Made by a program: the position numbers and the translations under genes | Shown here: in pieces, positions 21,903 through 32,936 of the stretch | Position numbering within the stretch: the stretch's first letter is position 1 | Layout: each line of letters starts with the position of its first letter | NCBI GenBank assembly: GCA_032718475.1 | Contig: JAUCBJ010000312.1 | Coordinates: forward strand, 1-50,740 | DNA length: 50,740 nt | Source: Nemertoderma westbladi | Lineage: Eukaryota > Xenacoelomorpha > Nemertodermatida > Nemertodermatidae | Reading direction: 5' to 3' | The notes under the pieces: generated by a model | Seen by the model: only the letters and a program-made list of their open reading frames with translations | Database searches by the model: none | Told to the model about the DNA's origin: nothing

Positions 21903-22490
21903 GTACAGCAGTACTGCAGTACCGGTTGCCCGTAGCTCTGTAAGCTTAGTTCTGTGGTTAGTTGTTAATCTTTTAATCACTACTGACTACACCGACAGAC
22001 CGATACGACCTGACTACGGCCAACCCGGCAGCTTTACCTTACCAATCTTCAGAAAGACCGGTAATTCCGTAGGATTAGTTAGTCAGTAGTTGAATATATA
22101 GTCTATTGAAAATGGATGACGAGGACAATACACCTGACTTATCTCGATCAGAACTGGCTGAACTGCGCCATCGAATAAACAATAGATTAAACGAGATAAG
22201 TGGTCGTATTGGGTCACCGTCATGGACTCCATCACGTACCAGTGTCGGTACTCCCACTGGCAGCAATAGGATGATTTCTGCAGATGGTAGACCTGAAACC
22301 GGTAATGACGGTACTCACACTGATACTCAACGAAGACAATGAGCATCAGTTACATTAGACTACGTACTACCATCATTACGTAGATCGGTAGTCAGTAGTG
22401 CTGTAGTGATTAAACGATTAAACAACTAACCACAGAACTAAGCTTAGTTACAGAGCTACAGGCAACCAGTGCTGCAGTACTGCACTGATA
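21903..22490. mobile_element. Fold-back element with about 95-bp inverted ends
   Basis: The left arm (21903-22000) includes GTAGCTCTGTAAGCTTAG, TTCTGTGGTTAGTTGTTAA and CACTACTGACTA. The right arm (22383-22490) carries the same words inverted, with a few indels. Outer tips are rich in CAGTACTGCAGTAC-type palindromes. The 380-bp loop contains a 76-codon ORF. The family is not recognised and no clear target duplication is visible. Confidence 0.7.
22112..22342 (+). CDS. Small ORF in fold-back element loop
   Basis: From an ATG in good context (GAAAATGG) at 22112 to a TGA, 76 codons. The product is polar: an acidic start (MDDEDNTPDLS), a probable short helix (RSELAELRHRINNRLNEI), then a Ser/Thr/Pro/Gly-rich tail. 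There are no Cys residues, no known motif and no membrane segment. It could be a partial gene captured between the inverted arms or a host first exon; I do not recognise it. Confidence 0.33.
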   Translation: MDDEDNTPDLSRSELAELRHRINNRLNEISGRIGSPSWTPSRTSVGTPTGSNRMISADGRPETGNDGTHTDTQRRQ

Positions 22491-22550
22491 GACTGAAAAG
22501 GGAACGACAATTTACTGCACTGTACTGAGACAGTATTTTAATTTTCCCTC

Positions 22551-22800
22551 CAAAATGTTTGAATTATATTTGATTAATTTCTGTTTCTGGTTGAATTATA
22601 TTTGATTAATTTCTGTTTCTGGTTGAATTATATTTGATTAATTTCTGTTTGTGGTTGAATTATATTTGATTAATTTATGTTTCTGATTGAATTATATTTG
22701 ATTAATTTATGTTTCTGGTTGAATTATATTTGATTAATTTATGTTTCTGGTTGAATTATATTTGATTAATTTCTGTTTCTGGTTGAATTATGTTTCTGGT
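22551..22800 (+). repeat. 32-bp tandem repeat, 7-8 units
   Basis: The unit is TTGAATTATATTTGATTAAT followed by TTCTGTTTCTGG, AT-rich and nearly identical between copies; the last unit is cut short by a deletion. Confidence 0.93.
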
Positions 22801-23246
22801 TAAAATTAATTAAATTGGCCACATTCAGCCACCGTATTCCAGTCCTGGTATTAATTAATATTCTAGAAGTCCATGCTACAACATACTGACATACAAGAAC
22901 TAAGTAATACTTTATCCATTAAATTTTATTACATGTTACTGTATGAGTACATTTTACACACTTTATACTTATACAGTAAGAGTTCTTAAAAACGGATAAA
23001 AATGCATTACCCGGATCTCAGCTAATAATGAATATCAACTAAATGCCAAACTGCCTTTGGGAACTGTTAAGGAATCATTACTACAATTCTCCGAATGCAC
23101 GATCTGGCATTTTGGCATTTACGCTGGTTGCAATTATTTAGAATGTCAAAGTCCAGTCAAATCAAATCAGTCAAATCCAGATTGCCAAAGTGCCTTTTGG
23201 GAACTATTCGTGTGACTTAGCCACACGTTGTTTCCATTCTTTTTCT
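22801..23246. other. Non-coding, loose direct repeat
   Basis: Two diverged echoes of GCCAAA(C/G)TGCCTTTTGGGAACT (23047, 23195). No gene. Confidence 0.4.
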
Positions 23247-23315
23247 TGCCGATTAGTGGAATGGTTACTTCGCTATTATTACTTACTAACATAGTCTAGA
23301 GTTCGATCCCGGCCG
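23247..23315 (+). ncRNA. tRNA-like SINE head or tRNA pseudogene
   Basis: Contains an A-box-like GATTAGTGGAATGG (23251-23264) and a B-box GTTCGATCCC (23301-23310) at suitable spacing, with GCC...GGCC at the ends. I could not fold a full acceptor stem, so a SINE head is likelier than a functional tRNA. Confidence 0.35.
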
Positions 23316-23443
23316 TATCTGTTTTGTTTGCATTTTAATTTGATTATTTAATATTATTTAACAATCATCACTTTAATCGTGTCAATGACTTAACTTTTTT
23401 TTTATTAGATAGAAACACCCCCACGACGGGGTAAATTTAATTA

Positions 23444-24309
23444 GGATAGTACTAGATCGTGACAACAGTCGAAAACAGGCGAAAACAGACGAAAACAAGC
23501 GAAAACAGTTGGAATTTAGGGAAAACAGTCGAAAACAGTTAGATCGTTTAAAAATAATCATCCATACATCCAGGTGAAAATAGATATTGAAGTTAACTAG
23601 GTGTAATAATAGATTTAAAATTTAGTGGCATTTATAATGTCGCTAACTTAAGATGACGTACCCATGTACAATAACACAGTGCCCGTACTGCCGTACCGGT
23701 ACCTGTTGTAGTTACTGTACCCGTACCGGTTGGGAAGAACCGTATTTAATTTATTATTTTTGCAGAGATGCACTTTATTGATTGTTTACAGTAGTAGTAG
23801 CTAGTACTGTAGGCCTAAGTCTGAACTACGTGTCTGTAAGAACGATTCTAGGTACGTAAAATACATACCACATAGGCCTATTTAATTTTCAGCATTAAAT
23901 AAATTTGTTTGTTCTGATAATGGCGAAACCGCTGGAAGCGAAGATACCGGAACTTCGTATTTCAACTTCTATCGGTGCCGGTACGGGTTACGGTACAATA
24001 GACTCACTGAATACTCTATTCTGTAGGCTTACTAGTGCCGTACTGGAGTAATCCATAATCATGCAACGGGAAATCAGTGTTATTGTACATGGGTTATGGG
24101 TAGAACGTCATCTTAAGTTAGCGACAATATAAATGCCACTAAATTTTAAATCTATTATTACGCCTTGTTAACTTCAATATCTATTTTCACCTGGATGTAT
24201 GGATGATTATTTTTAAACGATCTAACTGCTTTCGTCTGTTTTCCCTACATTCCAACTGTTTTCGCTTATTTTCGCCTGTTTTCACTGTTGTTACAATCTA
24301 GTACTATCC
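23444..24309. mobile_element. Mutator-like fold-back element, 9-bp TSD
   Basis: Inverted arms of about 240 bp: left 23444-23685 starts GGATAGTACTAGATCGTGAC; right 24070-24309 is its complement with few differences. Arms contain repeats of GAAAACAG(T/G)CG. Flanks are ATTTAATTA (23435-23443) and ATTTAAGTA (24310-24318), a 9-bp duplication with one mismatch. Long inverted ends with 9-bp duplications are typical of Mutator-like elements. The loop (23686-24069) has no transposase; it contains TACCGGTA and TAGGCCTA words. Confidence 0.72.
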
Positions 24310-24371
24310 ATTTAAGTAGGAGGTTACTGTAGTTATATAAATACACAATAAATTCAGTATACGAAACGCAG

Positions 24372-24524
24372 GCATGCTCATCATTATTCAGAGATAAAGA
24401 AGGGGCTACTTTTAATACCACAACAAAACGACCTAGACTGTCCTATAACCACGACAAACTCATAACCTACATTAGGCAATCCAAGTCTGCTCCTAGTTCC
24501 TCAGACGAACTTATATCCCGGTGA
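24372..24524 (+). CDS. Possible short terminal exon
   Basis: After CAG at 24369-24371, an open frame of 50 codons ends at TGA 24522-24524. It reads a basic then Ser-rich segment including KRPRLSYNHDKLITYIRQSK. KRPR could act as a nuclear localisation signal. No homology is recognised and the acceptor has a poor pyrimidine tract, so this may be chance or a transposon ORF remnant. Confidence 0.25.
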   Translation, partial: ACSSLFRDKEGATFNTTTKRPRLSYNHDKLITYIRQSKSAPSSSDELISR

Positions 24525-26744
24525 TCTTTAGATCTTAAATGAACTTAGACCCTATGTGAACTTAGATCCCGTTGAAATTAGATTTTAAGCTACTGTATGG
24601 GAGATTTCCTGGTCGATGATTTTATTTCATGATGTATTTTAATTGTATTTTAATGAAATTTAGTTAGTCCCTATCATGACCTACATCTGACTATAGATAT
24701 ACGACCCGCCAAGCTGCTGCAAAGCCCCTAAATTTAGTGGGCCAGTTATTTATCTTATATACTGTACAGTAGTACCCCTGAAACAATACGTCTAGCGCGT
24801 CGAAAGTACTTGTCCCTAACTAAAATTATGTCCTCTTATGATGTCCTGTCGAGATATGAGGCATTCCTGGCACCCCCACCATATCAACACCTTTCGGAAT
24901 TGATAAAATTACACTGTACATCAACTTCAAAGACTTTGGTATATCCATTAAACCATACTATGCTTTTTTAGTTTGTTGAATTAATTATTAGTAATCGTGT
25001 TCGCGCTTTTGAAGACCTTTAGCAGTTTAACCTGCCAAAATTTATATGTCTTTTAGTTAATTAACACACCTTTAGCATACGACAATATTTTATGCTAATA
25101 CGCAAAACATTAGCCGAAGCCAGCCCATGCGCGATCATTCACCCGATGGATCTACACCCGGGAGGCTGAATTCGGATGCTTAGATTTTATTATTGCAGTG
25201 TAAGGTTGCAGTGTAAACCTATTGTATTATTCGATAGATCACTAATATGTAATTTCTGACAGATATTATTAACTTTCGGGAAATATTAACAGTTCCTTTT
25301 GGACGTGGCGCTCTATCTATTTAAACAGAGCTAGGACTTATACTAAACGCAACGATAAGGCTTATGATTAAAGTATAAGTCGCATTCTTTAGGAAATGCT
25401 TTGTTACCAGTCACATCACACTCACAATCATGCACACTATTCTGCCGACCGTCAGTATATTTGATCACACATAAAGAGAACAGCAATTGACTCAGGTAGT
25501 GTCTACTAAATAACATTAGATTCAATACACACCACATTGATATAAATCGCAATTGTTATATATAGCCCGCCTCTCTAACCTGTAGTGTATCAAGAAAATT
25601 GGGAATTTTGGGTGATTTATCCGTATTCTCCAAAGAGCAATATTTCCATCAACAAATAGATACAATTAATAACTGACGGTAAATAGCAGTACAAACAATA
25701 TGATTAGTGCAGTTAAATTAAATGAGGTAACACCGCCGGTAACAGTTATACTTTCTATAATCTAAGCAGTTTTACTAGAGTTCTTCCCAAAAAGCCGGTG
25801 TTTCTGGCTTAGACAGCAATAACAACAAAGTATCAAGTAAGAGCAGTAAGACTGAACACTCTCCTTATGATCGGCTGAAAAGCTACACGTCGACAGGAAA
25901 AATCGCTCTGATTGGCTCAAGCCAAACAAAGAACCATGCATCCAATGGCTGTTTCCATGTCAGCAACCAGCTGTTAGATGTCGTAATATGAATCATCACG
26001 GCTAAGCTGTGAAAGGTAGTTGGTGCATTACAGGTTTTTTGCCTTACCATGTCCGCCAAAACACGTATATAACAGAATGACTTTTATGTCCGTTAAAACA
26101 CCTGTAACGGTACCTTGCGGGCGAGGGGAATATATATACAGTTAGAGAACCTTTTTAGAGTATTCCAGCGCCTGGGGGGAAACTGGATTGCGAAGCAAAA
26201 GGGGCCAGTTATATCCCACAGAAGCTTTTACAAATCGAGAGCAAGATTACAAGGAAATTTTTCAATTTTTTTATCCATATATACTAAAAGAGCACCAAAA
26301 GTGAAAGTAGCACTTTTTTCAAACGTGGTAAATTGGCCATACAGTTTGGCTACTGAGGTTTTAGAATGTGCTGATTTCATTGGGAAGGTTTATTCCTCTT
26401 CATCAAACATATCGAAGAGTTGTGAATTATAACAACATAGGCATGTTACTATATAAGTTATTAGTCAGTTATTTGTGCCCCCTGGCCCTGGAGCGTTTAG
26501 CGTGAGCTACTGTAAGTTTAGTGTATTTTTATCTTTTGATCATTAAAATAATACGTAATAGAAGTATTAATACATATACGCGTTTTTCAGTACAAAGTGT
26601 AGTGATCTAGCTAGCTATATGAATCATTGTTTAGTTGTGTTGCCTAGCAACATATCCAGCATCCTTAGCTGGGAAACCTATCAGCTAACGTTCTAGTTCC
26701 GCGCGAAATAACAAGTAGTGGAAATATGATAATAATATGATATG
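24525..26744. other. Long stretch without supported genes
   Basis: Mixed AT-rich sequence. The segment GTTCGCGCTTTTGAAGACCT at 24999 (to 25034) is repeated at the extreme end of the window. Open frames at 25343-25552 (minus) and 26115-26432 (plus, no proper ATG start) lack motifs and are not called. Confidence 0.4.
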
Positions 26745-27490
26745 ATTACCACGAAAACAAATTGATTTTATGACCATATAGGTTTTTATGGATCCTGATC
26801 ACGAATATGACACTGAAAAAATATCGTACCTTGTTGATTGCGGCTTTTTTTGGATACGTGTCAATGTGCGGCACGAACAATACAAGTAGCACAAATTTCA
26901 TAATGAAAAATCATTACCAAATCAACCTGATTTTATAACATTTGGGTTTTTTGGGATGCTGATCACGAATATGACACTCATAAATATCGTATAATCCAAC
27001 CAAATTTGATTGTTGCCGTTTGAAATGTTATGCTACTTGTATTTTTCGTCCCACAAGACAAACACCAAAAACAATAGTTGCGTTACCACAAATTATTTCT
27101 ACCAAGTTGTAGGCCTATCGTGATAAGCGACCTTGAAAACCAGTTTATTTCAGAATTACCATACCAAATGCAAAATTTAACAGTTTCAAATTTTTGCTAC
27201 TTGTACTTTTCGTTCTGGGGCAGCAGAATGGCACCAAAATTGCGTTTGCACATACCAGAAATATTTATAACTACTTACATCGTGATCAGCTACCTCGAAA
27301 TCCCATATACGTTTCGAATATTCAAACCAAACACAAAATGTTTAGTTTGACAACTTTTACTTGTACTGTAGGCCTACAGTACTTTTCATCCTGGGGGGCC
27401 AAAATAGCACCAAACATGATTGATGCATTGCCAGAAAATATTTTTAACAAGTTTTAACGTGATCAGCGTCCTCGAAATCCCTTATACCAT
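26745..27490. repeat. Diverged repeats of about 170 bp, in two orientations
   Basis: Two units in one sense (about 26760-26930 and 26930-27040) share GCTGATCACGAATATGACAC or GATCCTGATCACGAATATGA. Three units in the opposite sense (about 27040-27195, 27195-27355, 27358-27490) share a CGTGATCAGC core, CCTCGAAATCCC and TACTTGTACTTTTCGT. Words from one set are the complement of the other (GATCACGA/CGTGATC), so the cluster is an inverted array. Confidence 0.6.
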
Positions 27491-28663
27491 CAAAATTGTA
27501 ATTTTTCAGCCAAGATCTAAAAAATTTATAAAATAACCCCCCCAACCACTCCCCACGGGCCAATCAATTACTTAGGCCTACTGTAATAATAGACCGGGCC
27601 AGATAGCACATAGGGTTAACTCAGGATTAACGTACCGGTAACTCGGGATTACAGTAGTAACTGAATATGAATCTCTTAATTCCGCATCAAATACATAGTA
27701 GAGTAAAATAAAGTATCAGTTCCTCAAATCATTAAACGACACTATATTCCAGGATAGTTAATAATAATTCCCCTAAATAATATCAGTTCCTCATTATAAT
27801 GAAGTTGTAATAATGATTTATCTCAACTGATCTATTATGTATCAATAACCTTTGTCTATTAAATCCAAGACAGTAAGAAGCGAACACTGTTAAGGTGGCC
27901 ACGCATATTGTCTTACTTGAGATCCTCCGGAAGGGCCGATATGTCTTCGGGGGATTCAGTTCAGATAGGTGTCCCGCTGGTTTATGCAAGGAGAATAAAC
28001 CTAGCATGATGATACCTAAAGAATGACCGGCCCCCCAACACCAAGTCCAGCAATAGCTTCACATCTACATCAGATAAATTTAATTTTACTCTCCTTCATG
28101 AATTTTGATGGACGATAGACGGTATATTATTTTTACTGGCGGTCTCGAGGAATTCGAGGCATTTATAACACATTATACGAGTGGGGCATATAGATGGCCC
28201 ATAACAATAAGCATGAAAGTACAGCATAGATATTTGATTATTGTTATTGTATTTGATTCGATTATTTTATTATAAATTAGGATCTGTTTGTTATATATAT
28301 ACATCGTGTCAGTGAACTAGTGTTTCTGTTATTCCCTGTCAGCTTGTAAGCAAGGCCTATTTGGCTGGATTAGTGGATTTCCACGACTTTCGGTACCAGT
28401 AGGGGGGTGTTAATTTTGTCAATTGTTTCAAATTTACTAATTATCAATAACAGAAAATAAAAATACAAAAAGTGGACGAAAAATATTATGCAAATGAACA
28501 CATGATGGTTCCAAAAAAATGTGGTAACCAAAAACGGAAATGGAAAATAGGACATTTTTGAAACTTTTGTTGCTGTTGATCATTATCTTTTTGGTGGTAT
28601 ATAATTGTCCATGCAGTTTGTAAACACATTCGAGACATTTACAAATAATTGGGGTGGAGTTTA
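27491..28663. other. No supported gene
   Basis: A minus-strand frame from 28007 (MLGLFSLHKPAGHL...) runs into a donor-like GTAAGA near 27918, but nothing else supports it. A (TTTC)-poor AT-rich stretch follows. Confidence 0.35.
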
Positions 28664-28685
28664 CCCCCCCCCCCCCCCCCCCCCC
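28664..28685. repeat. 22-C homopolymer
   Basis: Uninterrupted C run; run length may be unreliable. G-quadruplex potential is on the minus strand. Confidence 0.95.
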
Positions 28686-28761
28686 ACCCTCTTATAACTT
28701 TTTATCTGTGTTTTAAATTATTGTCTTTGGAAAAAAAAAACTGTGATATGAGGGGGTGACA

Positions 28762-28876
28762 GACCGAACGTAATCAGGATCGAATGAAACATAGTTTTTA
28801 CGAATCGAACGTAACCTCAATTATGTTACATTGGATCCTATAACTATGTTACATTCGATCCTGATTACGTTCGGTC
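28762..28876. mobile_element. Small fold-back MITE, 33-bp arms
   Basis: Arms GACCGAACGTAATCAGGATC, then GAATG...AACATAGTT, and their complement, with one single-base indel, around a loop of about 45 bp. No coding capacity and no clear target duplication. Confidence 0.75.
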
Positions 28877-29194
28877 ATGTATCCGATATGAGGTACTGGA
28901 CCTTTATGAACCGTAGACTGGGCAAAATGCACTCCAACATTTATATGGCCTAATTAATGAAATCCAACGTATTTTTAAATTAACTTTTAACACAATTGAT
29001 ATTCAACGTTTATTATTCATTATAAACAAGAGTTTAAGCTTAGGGGACGGACATAGGGACATATTATAGCAGTTCAATCTACAAATAACAGAATAACGTC
29101 ATATATCGTTTATATAGTTCAAACTGCAAACAGGGTGCAATTGGGTCTACCAATATACATGTAAGTTACGAAACGTTTCTTACAAACATTACAG

Positions 29195-29739
29195 TTACCG
29201 AGTCTCCCCACTGCGGATACATTTGTGGTGCTTTACTTGATATCGGTGCGAGAAACATTTGCTACACGTGTCGCACACGAACGGACGCTCGCCTGTGTGA
29301 ATTCTTTTGTGGGTCGTTAAACTCCCGTTCTCTGCAAATCCCTTCCCGCACTTATCGCACACGTTCACCGGGGGACTTAGTTGAGAGAAACGTTTCTCAC
29401 ACAAGTTGCAGTTATACGGTTTCTCACCACTGTGGGTCCGCTTGTGCTCGGTTAGGTGGCCTGGTTGAGAGAAAAATTTGTTGCAGATGCCGCATTGGTA
29501 AGGACGCTCGCCGGTGTGGATCCGTTTATGTGCAATTAGGCGGCAGTTCCATGCGAACGTCTTACCACAAGTATCACAGCTGAAGGGCTTCTCATTGGAG
29601 CGGCTTCCTTTCGCAATATCTTGGGGTTGAATTCCAGAGGGACCAGGTTGGTGGAAGGGATTATTCATACTTCCGGGTGTTACGTCATCTTTGGAAGTGA
29701 GCATGTCTGAATCATCAGGAAATGGTTGAGATTGGTCGC
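29195..29739 (-). CDS. C2H2 zinc-finger protein, 3' exon
   Basis: Minus-strand terminal exon after a good acceptor (TTACTTTCTCTAG) at 29740 and ending at TAA (29195-29197). It encodes a linker, then Kruppel-type fingers joined by TGE(R/K)P linkers: finger 1 FSCDTCGKTFAWNCRLIAHK, finger 2 YQCGICNKFFSQPGHLTEHK, a collapsed third finger (YNCNLCEKRFSQLS, then no histidines), finger 4 VCDKCGKGFAENGSLTTHKR, and a last finger with HHKC in place of the usual two-histidine end. Such proteins bind DNA in the nucleus. The collapsed finger looks like an in-frame deletion between neighbouring fingers. The first partial codon (GC) fits the single G left by the exon at 31436-32376. Confidence 0.85.
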
Positions 29740-29819
29740 CTAGAGAAAGTAATGGAGTGGATTAATAATGGATAATAATTTATCATTATTATTCAATAAT
29801 AAAGTGTTAGTCTTTTTGT

Positions 29820-30560
29820 AAACTCCAAGAAGACCAAAATCATGACAGGCAACCTAGACAGCCTTCAAGAAATGTCTGCTTGTAAAAGCATAAGCTCCAA
29901 GGATGGCTTGCTTGAGCACGTGAATGTCTTCTGCTACTTGGGATCATAGATCAGAAAGTCAGGTGAAGGCGTTCGGATACGTAAGGTAAGGCATGGGCAG
30001 CGTTAAATCGTCTGTCCAGGATTTGGAAGTCCCATAGAATAAAACGGAACCTTAAGGTTCGAATATTTATGGCAGCAGTAGTACCAGTACTTTTATAGGT
30101 GAGTCCATGCTGGGATCTAACTGTAGATCTCTGGATGGCACTTTCACAAGAATGCTGCGCCGGGTTCACTGTATCAAGTACAATGAACACATCTCCAATC
30201 AGACTCTATAAAACATTGGATGTGTTCCATTAATCACCCCTAGCTTCACACTTGAACAGAACCGCCTCCGCTTTGCAGGACATTGCTTTCGCCGTGAGGA
30301 CCAGCCAGTGCATAATCTTGTGCTTTGGCGGCCTCATGGAGTGAATAAGCATGGTGGACAGCCCATGGCTTTCTTGAGACGCATCTTAAAGGACACTGGC
30401 CTTGAAGATGCGGATGATCTAGCAAATGCCATGGGTGATAGGGAGTTGTCACGGCGCAATTTTGTCGACAAGCCGGCACAACCTTCTTAATATATATGTA
30501 ATATATATATAATGCAGCTGCAATGCAGCATGCCGATCGTAGTAGTAGTAGTAGTAGTGG
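29820..30560 (+). mobile_element. LINE-A copy 3, decayed 3' part
   Basis: Plus-strand fragment starting in the post-palm reverse transcriptase region (an INSKKTKIMTG-type motif near 29820), with several stops and frameshifts, then the conserved C-terminus (30240-30490, best preserved from FAGHCFRREDQPVHNLVLWR on). It ends with TGCAATGCAGCATGCCGATC followed by a (GTA)n tail at about 30539-30560. It sits in the intron of the zinc-finger gene, antisense to it. Confidence 0.85.
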
Positions 30561-31034
30561 TCGGATATAGAATGTATTGGAGCGGAGTAATAGTGGATAA
30601 TAATTTATCATTATCACTAGTTTACAATAACTGTAGTTTTAAATTCATATAATTTCTGATACAATCATTACAGTAATAAGTGTAAATAAAACCGACCTAC
30701 CATGGATATTTCACAGAATTAGAGGTTGAAGTCACAATAGTTGATTTGGGTTTAATAATTAAATTTTTTTATTATTACATTTTCTGATATTATTCGATGA
30801 ATTATTAACTGCAAAACACCTATCTAGTGGAAATCTTTCTGAATACGCCCACTGTCATTGGGGTGCGAGACAAGAGGAACTAATTTGGTAGAGAAGTTGC
30901 AGGGCTCTGGGAAAATATTGCAGCACTGATTAATGTGATTATGGAGTGTCTCGGAAAAACGGAATAGACGCAATAGGTAGGACCTATTTATAAGACAGTG
31001 ATTCAGATATGTAATCACAATAACTTGTGCGAAG
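30561..31034. other. Intron-like sequence
   Basis: Within the proposed zinc-finger gene intron; no exon or repeat recognised. Confidence 0.4.
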
Positions 31035-31175
31035 CAGAATGGAATCCCTTGTATTTATTTGTATTTCTTCATCTGGATAATAGAGTCCAGCCATTTCTCT
31101 GACACAGAATGGAATCCCTTGTATTTGTATTTCTTCATCTGGATAATAGAGTCCAGCCGTTTCTCTGGCAAAGCT
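31035..31175 (+). repeat. Two units of the 66-70-bp repeat
   Basis: CAGAATGGAATCCCTTGTAT units at 31035 and 31105, the same family as 14803-15000. Here it adjoins the duplicated exon region, showing that repeat and exon were duplicated together. Confidence 0.9.
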
Positions 31176-31435
31176 AAAAAAATGGGATATCTCTATTCTG
31201 GAATATTATTTGCAATTCGTCTTGTTTTGGAAATAGGCTTCGTATATTTTGATATTTTGGTGAGAAAGACTTGGCTGGATTGAATTTAATTAAACCAGAT
31301 AAAAACCATAAAAAACAAAAACTAAACTCAGAACTATCATAACTGTCACTATAAATAAACAATTGCCGGTACTCTGACCAGTTTGGCGGCAATTCGGACT
31401 AAAGGATGTTTACTATACAAATAATAGTAACTCAC

Positions 31436-32376
31436 CGATACCGAAAACTGTCGATTTACGGGCCAACAGGAGGTTGTAGGTGTTGGAAAGGTTTAAGTTG
31501 AAGTCGTCTAGAGACTGAGTACCGGTAGTGAGGGTTGGTGAGGAGCTAGTGAGGATATTGTGATATTGTAGAGGGATATTGTGATGGATTCCATATGCTA
31601 CATCTATTGGGGAGAACAAATCGCCCAAGCCATCGCCAATCTCATCTATATCGGGTTTATATTCCAGTTCGTCTTCCGTCTTAAAGCGTAGGAATCCCGG
31701 AACATGTGATTGGTCTGCTGATAGAGGTTGTGTAGAATAGTGGTTTGAGTTGGTTGTGGTTACTGCGGGGGTATTGGAGGATATGTTGTTATAAGGCAAT
31801 AAAGTTGAACTGGCTGTAGTATTACTCGATTCAGATTCAATGAGGTTTGGTTTGGTGTCTATCAGACTCAGTTAGGGATCTATTTGTCTTTGTTCTCCTA
31901 GGAGGTCTGTCTGGTTGAGATGTTGTAACCTCACCACACAGCCACAGTCTGCATAGAGCAGTAGAGGAGAGTTCGGTAGGTCTGTAGGTGGCGTGCGTTG
32001 ATTCGAGTCTCGAGATTTCGGATGCTTTCCTGTCGCAGGATTGTCATTGTGGTGGTACGTAGGTGTCGATGCCGATGTCGTTAATGGACACTGCGGCATA
32101 CTGGTCTCGTGGTACCCGGCAGTCGGGACAGTGGCCGGTGATTGGGTCGTGTTATCCGAGGAGGTGGAGGCGTTGTTAGATCCAGTAGCGAGTGAACGCA
32201 GCAGCCATTCGCTAATATGACCTGACGTACATTTCCTAACAACATAATTGTCCAGAATTGTCCAGGTATTCATCGAGAAACTTCCGCACAAACGAATCAT
32301 TTTCTGAACAGATATTCGCAAACATAGATTTGGTAATTAGCAATGCGTTGTCCGACTCACAAGTAAACCGTTCCAT
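31436..32376 (-). pseudogene. Zinc-finger gene 5' exon, copy B, damaged
   Basis: Minus-strand exon from ATG 32376 to the donor at 31435 (ATCG, then GTGAGT), leaving one base (G) that joins the GC at the start of the zinc-finger exon to make an in-phase glycine codon. It probably encodes the N-terminal, mostly disordered half of a transcription factor, including the FKTEDELEYKPD segment. Compared with copy A it has an 11-bp deletion near 32256, giving a frameshift, and a lysine codon changed to TAA near 31875, but keeps the frame where copy A loses it (31980-32010). Either the gene is a pseudogene here or translation starts elsewhere. Confidence 0.62.
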
Positions 32377-32549
32377 TGTCTGTTTGACTTCAGAGTTCAG
32401 GTCTGAGGTCGTCCCGGCCCGGTACAGACACAGAGTACAGTACGATATGCAAAGAATAGTATTTCTAAATATAGGCCTAACTGCTGAACTGCCTAATGCA
32501 GTAATATGCTAATGCTGTAATGGGTTAGTTAGGGTGGGCAGTATGCAGT

Positions 32550-32862
32550 ACCGTAAACCGGGGCTACTTTGAACAAATTCTGAACGTTTTGACCTGTAAT
32601 TCTCCCAAAAATGTGCAGGTGTCTAATTTGTTAGGTTTAACATAACATTATTGAGCCATTTTGTCACCTTTATATCTTATAAGTACGGTGGCTGAATTGT
32701 GCCACTTAATACTTTTTTTTATTTTTTTTTTGAAGCGACTTTTTGGTCGACCAAAAAGTACTTTTTGGTCGACCAATAAGTCGACTTTTTGGTCGACCAA
32801 AAAGTCTGGAAGTATTATCCAATAGAAAACATACAACTATTTTCGAGGCAAAATCAAATTAC
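32550..32862. repeat. Left long inverted repeat of 9.9-kb element
   Basis: From CCGGGGCTACTTTGAACAAA through GAGCCATTTTGTCACC, GGCTGAATTGTGCCACTTAA and three GGTCGACC palindromes to GGCAAAATCAAATTAC. The same words occur in the same order, inverted, at 42430-42200. This defines a pair of long inverted repeats about 9.9 kb apart, enclosing the integrase and HECT genes. Confidence 0.75.
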
Positions 32863-32936
32863 ATTAAGTGAATTAGGTGGTTATTTAAAACCGTAACACT
32901 ATCATGATGAAGGATTAATATCCTAGGTACCGGTAG

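Noticed and set aside
26115-26432. 105-codon plus ORF
   Set aside because: No proper ATG start, no motif, no splice sites; looks like chance in AT-rich sequence.
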